Shown here piece by piece: positions 52,083 through 61,111 of a stretch of 64,000 nt of DNA. The stretch is from JBAOHV01 sp964450685 (GTDB lineage Bacteria; Actinomycetota; Acidimicrobiia; Acidimicrobiales; Microtrichaceae), in contig CAYVDN010000010.1 in assembly GCA_964450685.1 (NCBI GenBank), positions 1-64,000 on the forward strand. Direction: 5' to 3'. The first letter of the stretch is position 1. The number at the start of each line of letters is the position of its first letter. Under the pieces are notes generated by a model. The model worked only from the letters and a program-made list of their open reading frames with translations, searched no databases and was not told the DNA's origin. The translations under genes were made by a program, and so were the position numbers.

Positions 52083-55000
52083 ATGAGTCGTTCGGTCCGT
52101 GGACTCAGAGGGTCGACTGCGGTCGCAACCGTCGGGGCGGTCGTGGTGATCGTCCTGTCAGCTTGTGTGCCACCTCCGCCGCCGGCCTCGTCGGGGTTGT
52201 CGTCGGTGCCGGCGGGCGGGGCACGTGTCCCGGGGTCGCTCGACTGCGTCCACTGGCGCTACGACGGCGTCCCCACCGGTGATCTGCCATCGGAGTGGGA
52301 TCCGGACGACTACCGCTTCACATCCCGACGCGACCCGGGTTCGGCACGCTCGCCCCAGAGGCTCTGCGGACAGTTGGGAGCCGCAGTCGACCTGGCGTGG
52401 GGTGTGGAGAGAGGTTCGCCCGACACCGTGATCGCCGTGCTCGACTCGGGGATCGAGTGGCGCAACGCCGAGGCGATGGCTGACCTGGCGGAGACCGCGT
52501 ACCTGAACCGGGAGGAACTACCGCCGCCTCAGCCCATGGCATCCGGACCTGATGTGTACGACCGGGACGGTGATGGCCGGTACTCGGTGTTGGACTACGC
52601 GGACGACCCGCGTGTGTCCGACCGCAACGACAACGGCATGCTCGATCCCGAGGACCTGATCCTCACCCCGGAGTTCAACGACGGAGTCGACGCAGACGGC
52701 AACGGTTGGGTGGACGACATCTCCGGCTGGGACGTTCTCAACGACGACAACAACCCGCTCGACGACGTCGAGTACGGACACGGCACCGGGGAAGCCAGGG
52801 ATTCGGCGGCCGCTCACAACGGGGAGGGGGCCTACGGGACCTGCCCAGAATGCTCACATCTGCCCGTGCGCGTGTCGGACTCGTTCATCGCCCAGGGCGG
52901 AAGGTTCGCAGCAGGGGTGATGTTCGCGCTGGACAGCGACGCGGAGGTGATCCAGGAGGCGCTGGGCGCGATCAACAATCCGCCGCAAGCCCAACAGGCG
53001 GTCGACGCTGCTCACCGCAGCGGAGTGCCCGTCGTGGCGTCGATGGCCGACGAGCAGTCCCAGCACGCCAACCTCCCGGCCGCGATGAACCACACGATCC
53101 CGGTCAACTCGGTGATAGAGGCATACGACTTCCTCGGTGACCTCGGGCCGCTGGCGACCGGCAAGAGGGACACCCTCGCACTGAACGGTTGCACGAACAC
53201 CGGCGGCATCGCCTGGCTGAGTGTGCCGTCCGACGGGTGCTCGTCGGAGGCGACCGGCAACGCCGCGGGCATGGTCGGTCTCGTGGTGAGCGCGGCGCAA
53301 CGACGGGGTCTCGACCTGTCCGCTGACGAGGTCGCACAGGTGTTGCGGGCGGGGGCCGACGACATCGACTTCTCGACACCGAACGACGTCGACCGGGCCA
53401 ACAGGTTGCGCGACGACTTCGGCCAGAGACGGTTCCCGTCGGTCGAGGGCTGGGACGCTACCCATGGATACGGTCGTATCAACGCGTACGAAGCGGTTCG
53501 CATGGTCGCCGATGGATGGATCCCGCCCGAGGCCGACCTGACCTCGCCGTCGTGGTTCACGATCATGCCGACCACCGGCTCGATCCCGCTCGAGGGGCGA
53601 GTGGCCGCCAGCCGGTCGTCCTCGTATTCGTACAGGGTCGAGTGGACGACGGGCCTGCAGCCGCCGCTGCATCCCGGCGTCGACCAGTGGCGCACTGTTG
53701 TCGAACGAGTTGGTTTGACCGCGCCGGTCGAGGGCGAGCTGGCAGAGCTCGACCTTGCCCAGATCGCCGCGGCCCTGCCCGGTGGAGGCAGCGGCACGCC
53801 GTCGGGTGACCGCCAGCTGCCCGACCCTGACCGGTTCACCGTCCGCGTGCGGGTAGTGGTGACCGACGCCGAAGGTCGGATCGGGACGATGCACAGGGTG
53901 CTGGCCGTGCACGACGACCCCGACCTGATGTCGGTCGAGTCCCCCGACGGTGTGGGGACGTCGAGTCCTGTGTTCGAGGACCTGGACGGCGATGGTGCCG
54001 ACGAGTTGGTCGTCGCGACCGACGACGGGGTGGTGCACGCCCGGCGCGCGGACGGCACCGAGGCGGCAGGGTTCCCGGTGCGCACGCCGACCGCGCCGTA
54101 CTGGCACAAGGGGTCGCGCGCGGCTCTCGCGGCAGGTATCGAACCGCCAGGTTCGGGAATCCCGGTCGGAGCGCCGGCGGTCGCTGATGTCGATGAGGAC
54201 GGGTCGCCCGAGGTGGTGGTAACCGACTTCGACGGCGGGGTTCACGTCTGGCGAGCGGACGGCACGAAGGTCGCGACGATGCGGATCGACGGGCGGTTCA
54301 GCCCACAGTCGGCGACCGACAGCCGCAACCGGCTCAAGCGGGGAATCAGCGGTTCCCCGGCTCTCGGCGACCTTGACGGCGACGGGGACCTGGAAGTCGT
54401 CGTCGCAGCGATGGACAGACACGTCCACGCGTGGCACCACGACGGTGCGCCGCTGGCCGGGTTCCCGGTTCTCCTGGTCGACCCTGCGAAGGTGGCAGAG
54501 GTCGACCCCGCCACGCACAGGGTTCGGTTCGCCGACGAGAAGGGGACAGGACAGGGCGGTGAGCTGATAGCCACGCCGACCCTGGTCGACCTGGTCGGCG
54601 ATGACCGCCCCGAGATCGTCGTCGGTGCCGAGGAGCAGTACAGCGAGGCCGTGCAGGCGGTGCCGGGAATCGGTGTCCCTGGCGGCAACACGCGCCTGTA
54701 CGCCATCAGCCCCGACGGCACCAGGGCCGGAGGGGAGGACCGCTCAGCAGCGCACCCCGACGAGCACGCGTACCTGCCGGGATGGCCGGTGCCGTTGCCC
54801 ATGGTGATGAGCGGTGTGCTGCCGACGATCGGCGACGGGGTGTCGCTGCAGGCTGCGGCTGGTGACATCGACGGAGACGGCGACAACGAGGTGGTGGCCA
54901 CGTCGGTCAGCGGGCAGACGAGGGTCCTCAACGCCGACGGAACCGGCTTCTTCGGGGACCCGTTGGGGTTGCCGGTGACGCTCAACTGGCTTGGTGCAGT

Positions 55001-55547
55001 GGGGCCCGGGTCCAACAGCACCGACACGGCAGCGGTGCTCTCCGCGTTCGGTGGGCCGGCTCTGGGGCGGATCGGTGGCACCGGGTTGGACGTGGCTGCT
55101 CCGACGTCGGGTGCAGGGCGGGCGACCGATACCTTGTTCTCGAACGACCAGGACGGCGACCCGCACCTGACCGTGTGGAACGGTCGCACCGGTGCCATCA
55201 GGTCGGGTTTCCCGCGGGTGACGGCCGACATCGCGTTCTTCGTCACGCCCTCGATCGTCGACGTGGACGGTGACGGGCGCAACGACGTCGTGGCGGGCAA
55301 CGGCCTGCAGACCCTGGACGCATTCCGGTCGGACGGCTCCAGCGTCCCGGGATGGCCGAAGCTGACGATGGGTTGGCTGGTGGGGACCCCGGGATCCGGC
55401 GACTGGGACGGCGACGGGCTCGCCGAACTGGCCGTAGTGCGCCGTGACGGCGTGCTCATGGTGTGGCGCACCCCGACCCGAGCGGACGCGGTCGGTGACT
55501 GGCCGCGCTACGGCGCCAACGGCCGCAACGACGGGACGGTCGGATAG
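52083..55547 (+). CDS. Large secreted subtilase-like lipoprotein with FG-GAP repeats, catalytic Ser missing
   Basis: An 1154-residue exported lipoprotein (lipobox LSAC, Cys28, then a Pro-rich spacer). A subtilisin fold spans about residues 100-480: Asp121 in VIAVLDSGIEW and His233 in YGHGTGEARD are kept, but the GTSMAAP Ser block reads ATGNAAGMVGL with Gly392, and the oxyanion AAGN reads SMAD with Asp323. A Ca-binding Asp-rich insert (DRDGDGRYSV, DRNDNGMLD, DADGNGWVDD) lies between Asp and His. From about 630 follow six or more FG-GAP units (DLDGDGADELVVATDDG style), probably a beta-propeller. It is likely a non-proteolytic binding protein or an altered enzyme. AAGGGGGAGCG precedes the ATG. 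Confidence 0.85.
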   Translation: MSRSVRGLRGSTAVATVGAVVVIVLSACVPPPPPASSGLSSVPAGGARVPGSLDCVHWRYDGVPTGDLPSEWDPDDYRFTSRRDPGSARSPQRLCGQLGAAVDLAWGVERGSPDTVIAVLDSGIEWRNAEAMADLAETAYLNREELPPPQPMASGPDVYDRDGDGRYSVLDYADDPRVSDRNDNGMLDPEDLILTPEFNDGVDADGNGWVDDISGWDVLNDDNNPLDDVEYGHGTGEARDSAAAHNGEGAYGTCPECSHLPVRVSDSFIAQGGRFAAGVMFALDSDAEVIQEALGAINNPPQAQQAVDAAHRSGVPVVASMADEQSQHANLPAAMNHTIPVNSVIEAYDFLGDLGPLATGKRDTLALNGCTNTGGIAWLSVPSDGCSSEATGNAAGMVGLVVSAAQRRGLDLSADEVAQVLRAGADDIDFSTPNDVDRANRLRDDFGQRRFPSVEGWDATHGYGRINAYEAVRMVADGWIPPEADLTSPSWFTIMPTTGSIPLEGRVAASRSSSYSYRVEWTTGLQPPLHPGVDQWRTVVERVGLTAPVEGELAELDLAQIAAALPGGGSGTPSGDRQLPDPDRFTVRVRVVVTDAEGRIGTMHRVLAVHDDPDLMSVESPDGVGTSSPVFEDLDGDGADELVVATDDGVVHARRADGTEAAGFPVRTPTAPYWHKGSRAALAAGIEPPGSGIPVGAPAVADVDEDGSPEVVVTDFDGGVHVWRADGTKVATMRIDGRFSPQSATDSRNRLKRGISGSPALGDLDGDGDLEVVVAAMDRHVHAWHHDGAPLAGFPVLLVDPAKVAEVDPATHRVRFADEKGTGQGGELIATPTLVDLVGDDRPEIVVGAEEQYSEAVQAVPGIGVPGGNTRLYAISPDGTRAGGEDRSAAHPDEHAYLPGWPVPLPMVMSGVLPTIGDGVSLQAAAGDIDGDGDNEVVATSVSGQTRVLNADGTGFFGDPLGLPVTLNWLGAVGPGSNSTDTAAVLSAFGGPALGRIGGTGLDVAAPTSGAGRATDTLFSNDQDGDPHLTVWNGRTGAIRSGFPRVTADIAFFVTPSIVDVDGDGRNDVVAGNGLQTLDAFRSDGSSVPGWPKLTMGWLVGTPGSGDWDGDGLAELAVVRRDGVLMVWRTPTRADAVGDWPRYGANGRNDGTVG

Positions 55548-55568
55548 GAGATCAGCTGGGAGCGGTGA

Positions 55569-56594
55569 TCAGGTGGGGCTGGGCTGGGCGAGCAGGTCGC
55601 CGAGCGAGTCGCGCAGGGTGCCGACGGTGCGACTGCGGACCTGTGCCCGGGTCACGTAGCGGTGAGCCGTGTGCTCCCAGGTGAAGCCGATGCCGCCGTG
55701 GTTCTGCACGTTGATCTGGGCGTTGTCCACTGCGTTGCGTGCCGCTACGGAGCGGGCCGCGGCCGCGTGGAACCCCGCGTCGGGGAGGCCGTCACGGACT
55801 GCCAGGGCGGCGTAGCGAACCAGGCTGGTCGCCGCCTCTGCGCGCACCGCCATGTCGGCACAACGGTGCTTGTACGACTGGAACGAGCCGACCGGCTGGC
55901 CGAACTGCTCTCGGTCCTTGCCGTACTGGGTCGACTGCTCAGCCGTTGCCGTGGCGATGCCCGCCAACTCGGCAGCGACCAGCACGGTCGCCCGGAGCCG
56001 CAACGCCGCCGCGTCGTCCAGGTGGGCGAGCGCGGGAACCCCGGCGACGGTGCCGATGGCCGTGGGCACCAGCAGGTCGATAGACGCCATCGGCTCGGCG
56101 ACCATGTCGGCCGCCGCGACGATCGACGCGGTGTCGTCTGCCAGGACCAGGACCAGGTCCGCCCCGCCGTGGTCGGTGACCCTGAAGGTGCCCGACACGG
56201 TCGCGCCCGCGGTGGCGTCGGGGTCGGCGTGCGGTTCGGCGAGCGCCACACGGGAGGTGCCGGCCAGGATGCCGTCGCGGAGTTCCTCGACTCCGGCGAG
56301 AGCCGCGAGGCGCGCGCTGAGCACGGTAGCGAGGAACGGGCCGGGTGTGGCGTGCGAGCCGAGCTCGGCGAAGAGCAGCGCTTCTTCGGCCAGCGTGTAG
56401 CCCACGCCTCCGAGCGCTTCGGCCAGGCCGAGGCCGAACCAGCCCAGCTCGGCGCAACGCTGCCAGGTGGCGTCATCGATCACCCTGGCGGCGCCGTCGC
56501 TGGCGGCGAGTGCGTGCAGGTCGAACTCGCGCTCGAGCTGGGTGCGCACGGTCGCGATGATCTCGTCCTGTTCGTCGGTGGGGAGTAGGTCCAT
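55569..56594 (-). CDS. Acyl-CoA dehydrogenase, smaller subunit type
   Basis: A 341-residue acyl-CoA dehydrogenase. The N-terminal helical domain (GWFGLGLAEALGGVGYT) and C-terminal QYGKDREQFGQPVGSFQSYK are kept, while the middle beta-domain is divergent and no clear catalytic Glu is visible. It follows a 394-residue partner by 10 bases. Steroid-degrading actinobacteria use such unequal pairs as alpha2-beta2 complexes with one working active site per pair (ChsE4-ChsE5 type), so this is probably the non-catalytic subunit. Confidence 0.88.
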   Translation of the reverse strand: MDLLPTDEQDEIIATVRTQLEREFDLHALAASDGAARVIDDATWQRCAELGWFGLGLAEALGGVGYTLAEEALLFAELGSHATPGPFLATVLSARLAALAGVEELRDGILAGTSRVALAEPHADPDATAGATVSGTFRVTDHGGADLVLVLADDTASIVAAADMVAEPMASIDLLVPTAIGTVAGVPALAHLDDAAALRLRATVLVAAELAGIATATAEQSTQYGKDREQFGQPVGSFQSYKHRCADMAVRAEAATSLVRYAALAVRDGLPDAGFHAAAARSVAARNAVDNAQINVQNHGGIGFTWEHTAHRYVTRAQVRSRTVGTLRDSLGDLLAQPSPT

Positions 56595-56604
56595 CGTCGT
56601 CTCC

Positions 56605-57789
56605 TCAGGCCCTCGGCAGGCCGAGCACGCGCTCGCCCACGATGTTGCGCTGGATGTCTGTCGTGCCGCCGCCGATCGTGTAGGCGAACGACTGCAGGTA
56701 GGGGCCGGTCCAGACACCCTCGCCGTCGACGGGGGTCAGGCGGAGTGCGTCGGCGCCGATGATGTCGAGAGCCAGCTGGTAGACGCGCTGGTGCAGCTCG
56801 CCGTGGAACAGGCGCACGATCGAGCCCTCGGGCCCGGGCACACCGGCACGGGCGGTGCGCGAGATCCCGGTGATCGTCATGGCACGCAGGGCGGCCACCT
56901 CGGCGCGTGCAGTCGCGAGTCGGCGTGCGATCTCGTCGTCCTGGATCGCTGGGCGGCGGCCGTCGGGTCCGACCCTCGTCCTCGCTTCGTCGATCAGGTG
57001 CTCGACCGTGGCGGCGAGCTCGACCTGATCGGCCATGAACGCGGTGCCGCGCTCGAAGCTGAGCGTCGACATGGCGGTGCGCCAGCCGTTGTTGAGTCCA
57101 CCGACGACGTTGGTCAGCGGGATGCGCACGTCGTCGTAGAAGACTTCGCAGAAGTCGGTGACGTGGCTCATCGTGCGGATCTCGCGGATCTCGATGCCGG
57201 GTGTGCGCATGTCGCACACGACCCAGGTGATGCCCTTGTGCTTGGGGGCTGACGGGTCGGTGCGGACCAGCAGTTCCTGGACGTCCGCGACGTGCGCGTA
57301 GCTGGTCCATGTCTTCTGGCCGTTCACGACGAGGTGGTCGCCGTCGATCTCGGCGCGGGTGGAGAGCCCGCCCAGATCGGAGCCGGCTCCCGGCTCGGAG
57401 AAGCCCTGGCACCAGACGTCCTCACCGCGCAGGATGCGCGGCAGGTAGGTGCTCTTCTGCTCCTCGTCACCGTTGACGATGATCGTCGGGCCACCGTGCA
57501 GGTTTCCGACGAACGTGCACGAGTTGTTGAGCGTGAACGGCGGGTTCGCCTTGGCGAACTCCTCGTACCAGATCATCTGCTGGATGTCGGTCAGGCCACG
57601 GCCGCCGTACTCGGTGGGCCAGTTGATACCGGCCCAGCCGCCGTCGAACAGGGTGCGCTGCCAGGCGAGGTCGAAATCGCGCATCGGCTGGCCTTCCGGG
57701 GGGCGTTCCTCGGTCGGGAGGTTCTCGCGCAGCCAGGTGCGTGCCTCCTCGCGGAAGGCCCGCTCCTCGTCGGTCAGGTCGAGGTTCAT
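56605..57789 (-). CDS. Acyl-CoA dehydrogenase, larger subunit type
   Basis: A 394-residue acyl-CoA dehydrogenase. INWPTEYGGRGLTD, FSEPGAGSDLGGLSTRAE and IGGGTTDIQRNIVGERVLGL are family blocks for FAD and substrate. Glu246 in STLSFERGTAF sits where ChsE-type steroid enzymes hold their catalytic Glu. With the smaller gene it forms a two-gene operon for introducing a 2,3 double bond into a CoA ester, perhaps a steroid side chain. A TAGCGT box lies 8 bases before the ATG. Confidence 0.9.
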   Translation of the reverse strand: MNLDLTDEERAFREEARTWLRENLPTEERPPEGQPMRDFDLAWQRTLFDGGWAGINWPTEYGGRGLTDIQQMIWYEEFAKANPPFTLNNSCTFVGNLHGGPTIIVNGDEEQKSTYLPRILRGEDVWCQGFSEPGAGSDLGGLSTRAEIDGDHLVVNGQKTWTSYAHVADVQELLVRTDPSAPKHKGITWVVCDMRTPGIEIREIRTMSHVTDFCEVFYDDVRIPLTNVVGGLNNGWRTAMSTLSFERGTAFMADQVELAATVEHLIDEARTRVGPDGRRPAIQDDEIARRLATARAEVAALRAMTITGISRTARAGVPGPEGSIVRLFHGELHQRVYQLALDIIGADALRLTPVDGEGVWTGPYLQSFAYTIGGGTTDIQRNIVGERVLGLPRA

Positions 57790-57797
57790 GGGTGGCG

Positions 57798-57803
57798 ACG
57801 CTA
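57798..57803 (-). promoter_or_regulatory. Putative -10 box TAGCGT for the acyl-CoA dehydrogenase pair
   Basis: TAGCGT on the minus strand ends 8 bases before ATG 57789. A CTGACG about 18 bases further upstream could be a weak -35. Confidence 0.45.
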
Positions 57804-57865
57804 GTGCGAGACCTGACGGGTCGTCAGATAGGTGACCATGCCGGTACCGGCGGGTCTGGTGGGGC

Positions 57866-57871
57866 TACGTT
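57866..57871 (+). promoter_or_regulatory. Putative -10 box TACGTT for the PIN-PhoH gene
   Basis: TACGTT ends 6 bases before the ATC at 57878, the same spacing as at lhr and other leaderless genes here, and so points to 57878 as the start of both transcript and protein. Confidence 0.45.
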
Positions 57872-57877
57872 CGGTCC

Positions 57878-59170
57878 ATCGACACGCGCACCTATGTCCT
57901 CGACACATCGGTGCTGCTGGCGGACCCGGCAGCACTGGGGAAGTTCGAGGAGCACGAAGTGGTGATCCCGCTCGTGGTCCTCATGGAGTTGGAGGCCAAA
58001 CGCCTTCACCCGGAGCTGGGGTGGTCCGCCCGGGAAGCGCTGCGGTATCTGGAGCGATTGCGCACCGAGCACGGGACGCTCACCGAGCCGATCGTCGTCA
58101 ACGACTCGGGCGGCACGGCGCGGGTCGAGCTGAACAACATCGACACCTCGAGCCTTCCGTCGGCGTTCTCGTCCTCCGAGAACGACCACCGCATCCTGGC
58201 CGTCGGGCGCAACCTGGCCGACAAGGGTCTTGACGTGACGCTGGTCAGCAAGGACCTTCCCCTGCGCCTCAAGGCGTCGGTCGCCGGTCTGGGGGCCGAG
58301 GAGTACCGCAACGAGCTCGCGGAGAGCGACCACGGCTGGACCGGCCTGGTCGAGATGGACGTGGACGTCGACGACATCGACAGGCTCTATGCCGATCGTT
58401 CGCTGCTGCTGCCCGGCGCTGAGTCGGCACCGGTCAACGCCGGTCTAGTGCTGCGCTCGTCGCAGGGCTCGGCGCTGGCACGCAAGTGCGCGGACGGTCG
58501 CGCTCACCTGGTCGAAGGTGACCGCCACCTGTTCGACGTGCGGGGACGGTCCGCGGAGCAGCGCGTGGCACTCGACCTGTTGAGCGACGACTCGGTCGGC
58601 ATCGTCTCGCTGGGTGGCCCTGCCGGCACCGGCAAGTCGGTTCTGGCGCTCGCAGCTGGTCTGGAGGCGGTGCTCGAACGTCGTCAGCAGCGCAAGGTGA
58701 TCGTCTTCCGGCCGTTGTACGCGGTGGGCGGCCAGGACCTGGGCTACCTGCCGGGCGACGCTGACGAGAAGATGAACCCGTGGGCCGCAGCGGTGAACGA
58801 CGCACTCGAGTCGATCGCCGGCCCGGAGGTCATCGAGGAAGTCATCGAACGGCGCTTGCTCGAGGTGCTGCCGCTGACGCACATCCGCGGGCGGACGCTG
58901 ACCGACACGTTCGTCATCGTCGACGAGGCCCAGAACCTCGAGAAGATGGTGCTCCTGACCGCCCTCACCCGCCTGGGCGAGGGCAGCAGGGTCGTGTTGA
59001 CCCACGACGTCGCGCAGCGAGACAACCTGCACGTCGGCCGTTACGACGGGGTGGCATCGGTCGTGTCGACGCTTACGGGCAACGCCCTGTTCGGACACGT
59101 GACGCTGTCGAGGTCGGAGCGCAGCCCGGTGGCGGCGCTGGTCACCGACCTGCTGGGCCACGCCTGCTGA
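57878..59170 (+). CDS. PIN-domain and PhoH-like ATPase fusion (possible ATC start)
   Basis: A 430-residue protein if read from ATC 57878. An N-terminal PIN nuclease domain (TYVLDTSVLLADP with Asp9, then VLMELEAKR, ENDHRILAVGR and VTLVSKDLPLR) is fused to a PhoH-type ATPase (GGPAGTGKSVLALA Walker A, TFVIVDEAQNLE Walker B). Mycobacterial PhoH2 relatives are RNA helicase-ribonucleases. No ATG, GTG or TTG lies in frame before GTG 57911, and starting there would delete the catalytic Asp9. The stop before the region is at 57833. Either a rare ATC start or a base error is present. Confidence 0.88.
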   Translation: MDTRTYVLDTSVLLADPAALGKFEEHEVVIPLVVLMELEAKRLHPELGWSAREALRYLERLRTEHGTLTEPIVVNDSGGTARVELNNIDTSSLPSAFSSSENDHRILAVGRNLADKGLDVTLVSKDLPLRLKASVAGLGAEEYRNELAESDHGWTGLVEMDVDVDDIDRLYADRSLLLPGAESAPVNAGLVLRSSQGSALARKCADGRAHLVEGDRHLFDVRGRSAEQRVALDLLSDDSVGIVSLGGPAGTGKSVLALAAGLEAVLERRQQRKVIVFRPLYAVGGQDLGYLPGDADEKMNPWAAAVNDALESIAGPEVIEEVIERRLLEVLPLTHIRGRTLTDTFVIVDEAQNLEKMVLLTALTRLGEGSRVVLTHDVAQRDNLHVGRYDGVASVVSTLTGNALFGHVTLSRSERSPVAALVTDLLGHAC

Positions 59171-59171
59171 T

Positions 59172-59197
59172 ATGGCTGATCAGACATGGCTGATCAG
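59172..59197. repeat. Direct repeat at the end of the PIN-PhoH gene
   Basis: ATGGCTGATCAG occurs at 59172-59183 and 59186-59197, period 14. The second copy includes the stop codon of the converging membrane-protein gene. Probably slippage. Confidence 0.65.
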
Positions 59198-59757
59198 GTC
59201 CCGGCGGTCACCTCGCAGGTGACCTGATCGACGTCGTCACCGGCCTGGCCGTCCAGGCGCCACGGATCCGCGCCCGGTGCCGTGCCCAGATCGAGGGTCG
59301 TCGAGTCCGAGTCCACCACCTCACCGCTGCGGGTGTCGACGAAGTCGACGATCACCCTGGCGGCTGTGCCGCTCGGCCCGTCCACCGTGCCGGTAGCGGT
59401 GAGAGCTCCGTCGGCCGCGATCTCACACGTGTCGATGCTCACGTCGAGCCGGCCGAACCCGGTGAGCATCACGAACGCCCCAGCCGCGCCACCGATGACC
59501 AGAGCCAGCGCCACGATCACCGCTACCACGACCCAGACACGCGAGCGACGGGCCGGACCGCCGGGCTCGGGTGTACCCGGCTGGATGAATCCTGTGGGCT
59601 CCGGCGCCGGCACGGTCCATCCGCCCACCGGGGGGACCGGCGCCGTCGGCGGGCCGGACGGATCCTGGTACTGGGGTGGCGGGGTTTGGGGTGGCTGGTA
59701 GTGGGGCTGTTGGGTCTGGGGTCGATAGGGGGGCGGGGTGGGGAACTGGTCGGACAA
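59194..59757 (-). CDS. Proline-rich single-pass membrane protein
   Basis: A 187-residue protein with a Pro/Gln-rich cytoplasmic N-terminus (about residues 1-75, PTPPPYRPQTQQPH style), one membrane helix (about 80-103) and an outside beta domain (VSIDTCEIAADGALTATGTV, two Cys) of the kind seen in mycobacterial MmpS-like or DUF proteins. TTG 59757 is taken as start because GGAGG stands 6 bases before it and longer frames run into the transporter gene. It lies 43 bases after that gene on the same strand. Function unknown. Confidence 0.65.
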   Translation of the reverse strand: MSDQFPTPPPYRPQTQQPHYQPPQTPPPQYQDPSGPPTAPVPPVGGWTVPAPEPTGFIQPGTPEPGGPARRSRVWVVVAVIVALALVIGGAAGAFVMLTGFGRLDVSIDTCEIAADGALTATGTVDGPSGTAARVIVDFVDTRSGEVVDSDSTTLDLGTAPGADPWRLDGQAGDDVDQVTCEVTAGT

Positions 59758-59800
59758 CGGTGACCTCCGGGTGCGACGTCGATCGTACCGACGCGACGAG

Positions 59801-61057
59801 TCAGGCGATGCCGAGCGCGACGACGGTGACGATGAGCGCGACGACACCGACGAAGTCGACCGACGCGGTCACCACGGGGATGCCGTAGGTGTCGGGGTCG
59901 ACATCCACGTTCCAGGCGCTGATCGTTCCGTAGTACGCCAGCGCGATCACGAACAGGACCGCCACGAGCCCGCCGATGAGCGACGCGGCGACCATCTGGG
60001 GGAGACCCGGGCTGGCAGAGCCCAGGAGACGCGCCAGTAGGTCGGCGCCCACCCCGTTGAAGAGGAAAACCGGGAACCCGATCAGCAGGACGAGCAGCGC
60101 GTCACGGCGCGCCTCGCGGCCTGGGCGCACGTCTGGTTCGACGAGGCCGAGGTGCAGATTCGTCGCGACGCGGCTGGAGAGGATTCCGCCCAGTGCCCCT
60201 GCGCTCGACACGAACGCCGGCTGGAGGATCAGCAGCGCGGGAAGTGCCGCGAACATCGCCAGGCGCTTCTCGACGGCGATGCCCGCGAGCGTCGACAGCA
60301 GCAGCGCCACGGTGAGCACGGGCAGGGACTCGCGGACGATCTGGCGGAACTGCGCCAACTGCGAGCGCATCGTGGCGACCAGGGTGACGAGTGTCAGCGC
60401 GACCGTCGCCCACCCCAGTGCCGTGGAGAGGTTGCCTGCGCCAACGAGCTTGGATGCCAGGAAGAGAGCGGGGATCGTCACGACGTCGCCGAGGGTGGAC
60501 ACGGTGGGCGCGACGAGGTTGTCCAGGTCCCACTCGCGGCGCACGGCGCCGATCGACAGCACGATCGTCGCGGCGAGAACGACGAGGCTGGCGACCAGTC
60601 CTCCGAGGACCGACACGAGCGCCAACTGCATCACCGGGATCGTCTCCTCGACACCGAAGCCGAGCGACACGGCCTTGGCTATCCCCGCGAGCAGGAACGA
60701 CAGCAGGATCGTCAGTGACAGCGACGCCAGCGCGTTCTGTGTGAGCACCGACTCGCGCTTGGCCGACACCCTGAAGGTACCGGTGTGGATGGCAGTGGAG
60801 ATCCGGTTGCCCAGGGCGCCGAAGATGTTGCCCCGCAGGCCGATGGCGGCGGGCACCATCACGAGAAGGCCGGGTAGCTCCTCGAACGTGGCGACGATCG
60901 ACCCCAGCAGTGCACCGGCGACGAGGCTGGTCGACGAGTTGAACACGAGCGCAACGAGGCTCTGGCGCGCGGCATCGCCGGTCGGACCGAGCAGGTCGAC
61001 CAGGCGGCGGCCCAGTTGCAGGGGCCGCGGACGCTGGAGGGTGGGGCGTCGGGCCAT
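59801..61057 (-). CDS. SLC41/MgtE-type magnesium transporter
   Basis: A 418-residue membrane protein with about ten helices in two related halves, each carrying an MgtE-type channel block: PAAIGLRGNIFGALGNRIST in the first and QPAFVSSAGALGGILSSRV in the second. Conserved acidic residues in VDPDTYGIPVVTASVDFVG and LDNLVAPTVSTLGDVVTIPA would bind Mg. The N-terminal CBS and N domains of bacterial MgtE are absent, as in SLC41 proteins. It probably moves Mg or another divalent ion. It is followed by the Pro-rich membrane protein. Confidence 0.82.
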   Translation of the reverse strand: MARRPTLQRPRPLQLGRRLVDLLGPTGDAARQSLVALVFNSSTSLVAGALLGSIVATFEELPGLLVMVPAAIGLRGNIFGALGNRISTAIHTGTFRVSAKRESVLTQNALASLSLTILLSFLLAGIAKAVSLGFGVEETIPVMQLALVSVLGGLVASLVVLAATIVLSIGAVRREWDLDNLVAPTVSTLGDVVTIPALFLASKLVGAGNLSTALGWATVALTLVTLVATMRSQLAQFRQIVRESLPVLTVALLLSTLAGIAVEKRLAMFAALPALLILQPAFVSSAGALGGILSSRVATNLHLGLVEPDVRPGREARRDALLVLLIGFPVFLFNGVGADLLARLLGSASPGLPQMVAASLIGGLVAVLFVIALAYYGTISAWNVDVDPDTYGIPVVTASVDFVGVVALIVTVVALGIA

Positions 61058-61077
61058 CGGTCACGTCGTGGGTTCGA

Positions 61078-61094
61078 GGCGGCCGAGGGCCGCC
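61078..61094. terminator. Short GC hairpin between sulfatase and transporter genes
   Basis: GGCGGCC (61078-61084), loop GAG, GGCCGCC (61088-61094), 17 bases past the sulfatase stop on the minus strand. A plausible terminator without U-tract. Confidence 0.4.
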
Positions 61095-61111
61095 GGGCGG
61101 ACCGGCCCACC

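Noticed and set aside
52854..54518. Minus-strand open frame of 554 codons
   Set aside because: Antisense to the subtilase-like gene, which has a signal peptide, ribosome site and clear repeats.
57911..57913. GTG as start of the PIN-PhoH gene
   Set aside because: It would remove the conserved PIN strand and the catalytic Asp encoded just upstream in the same frame.
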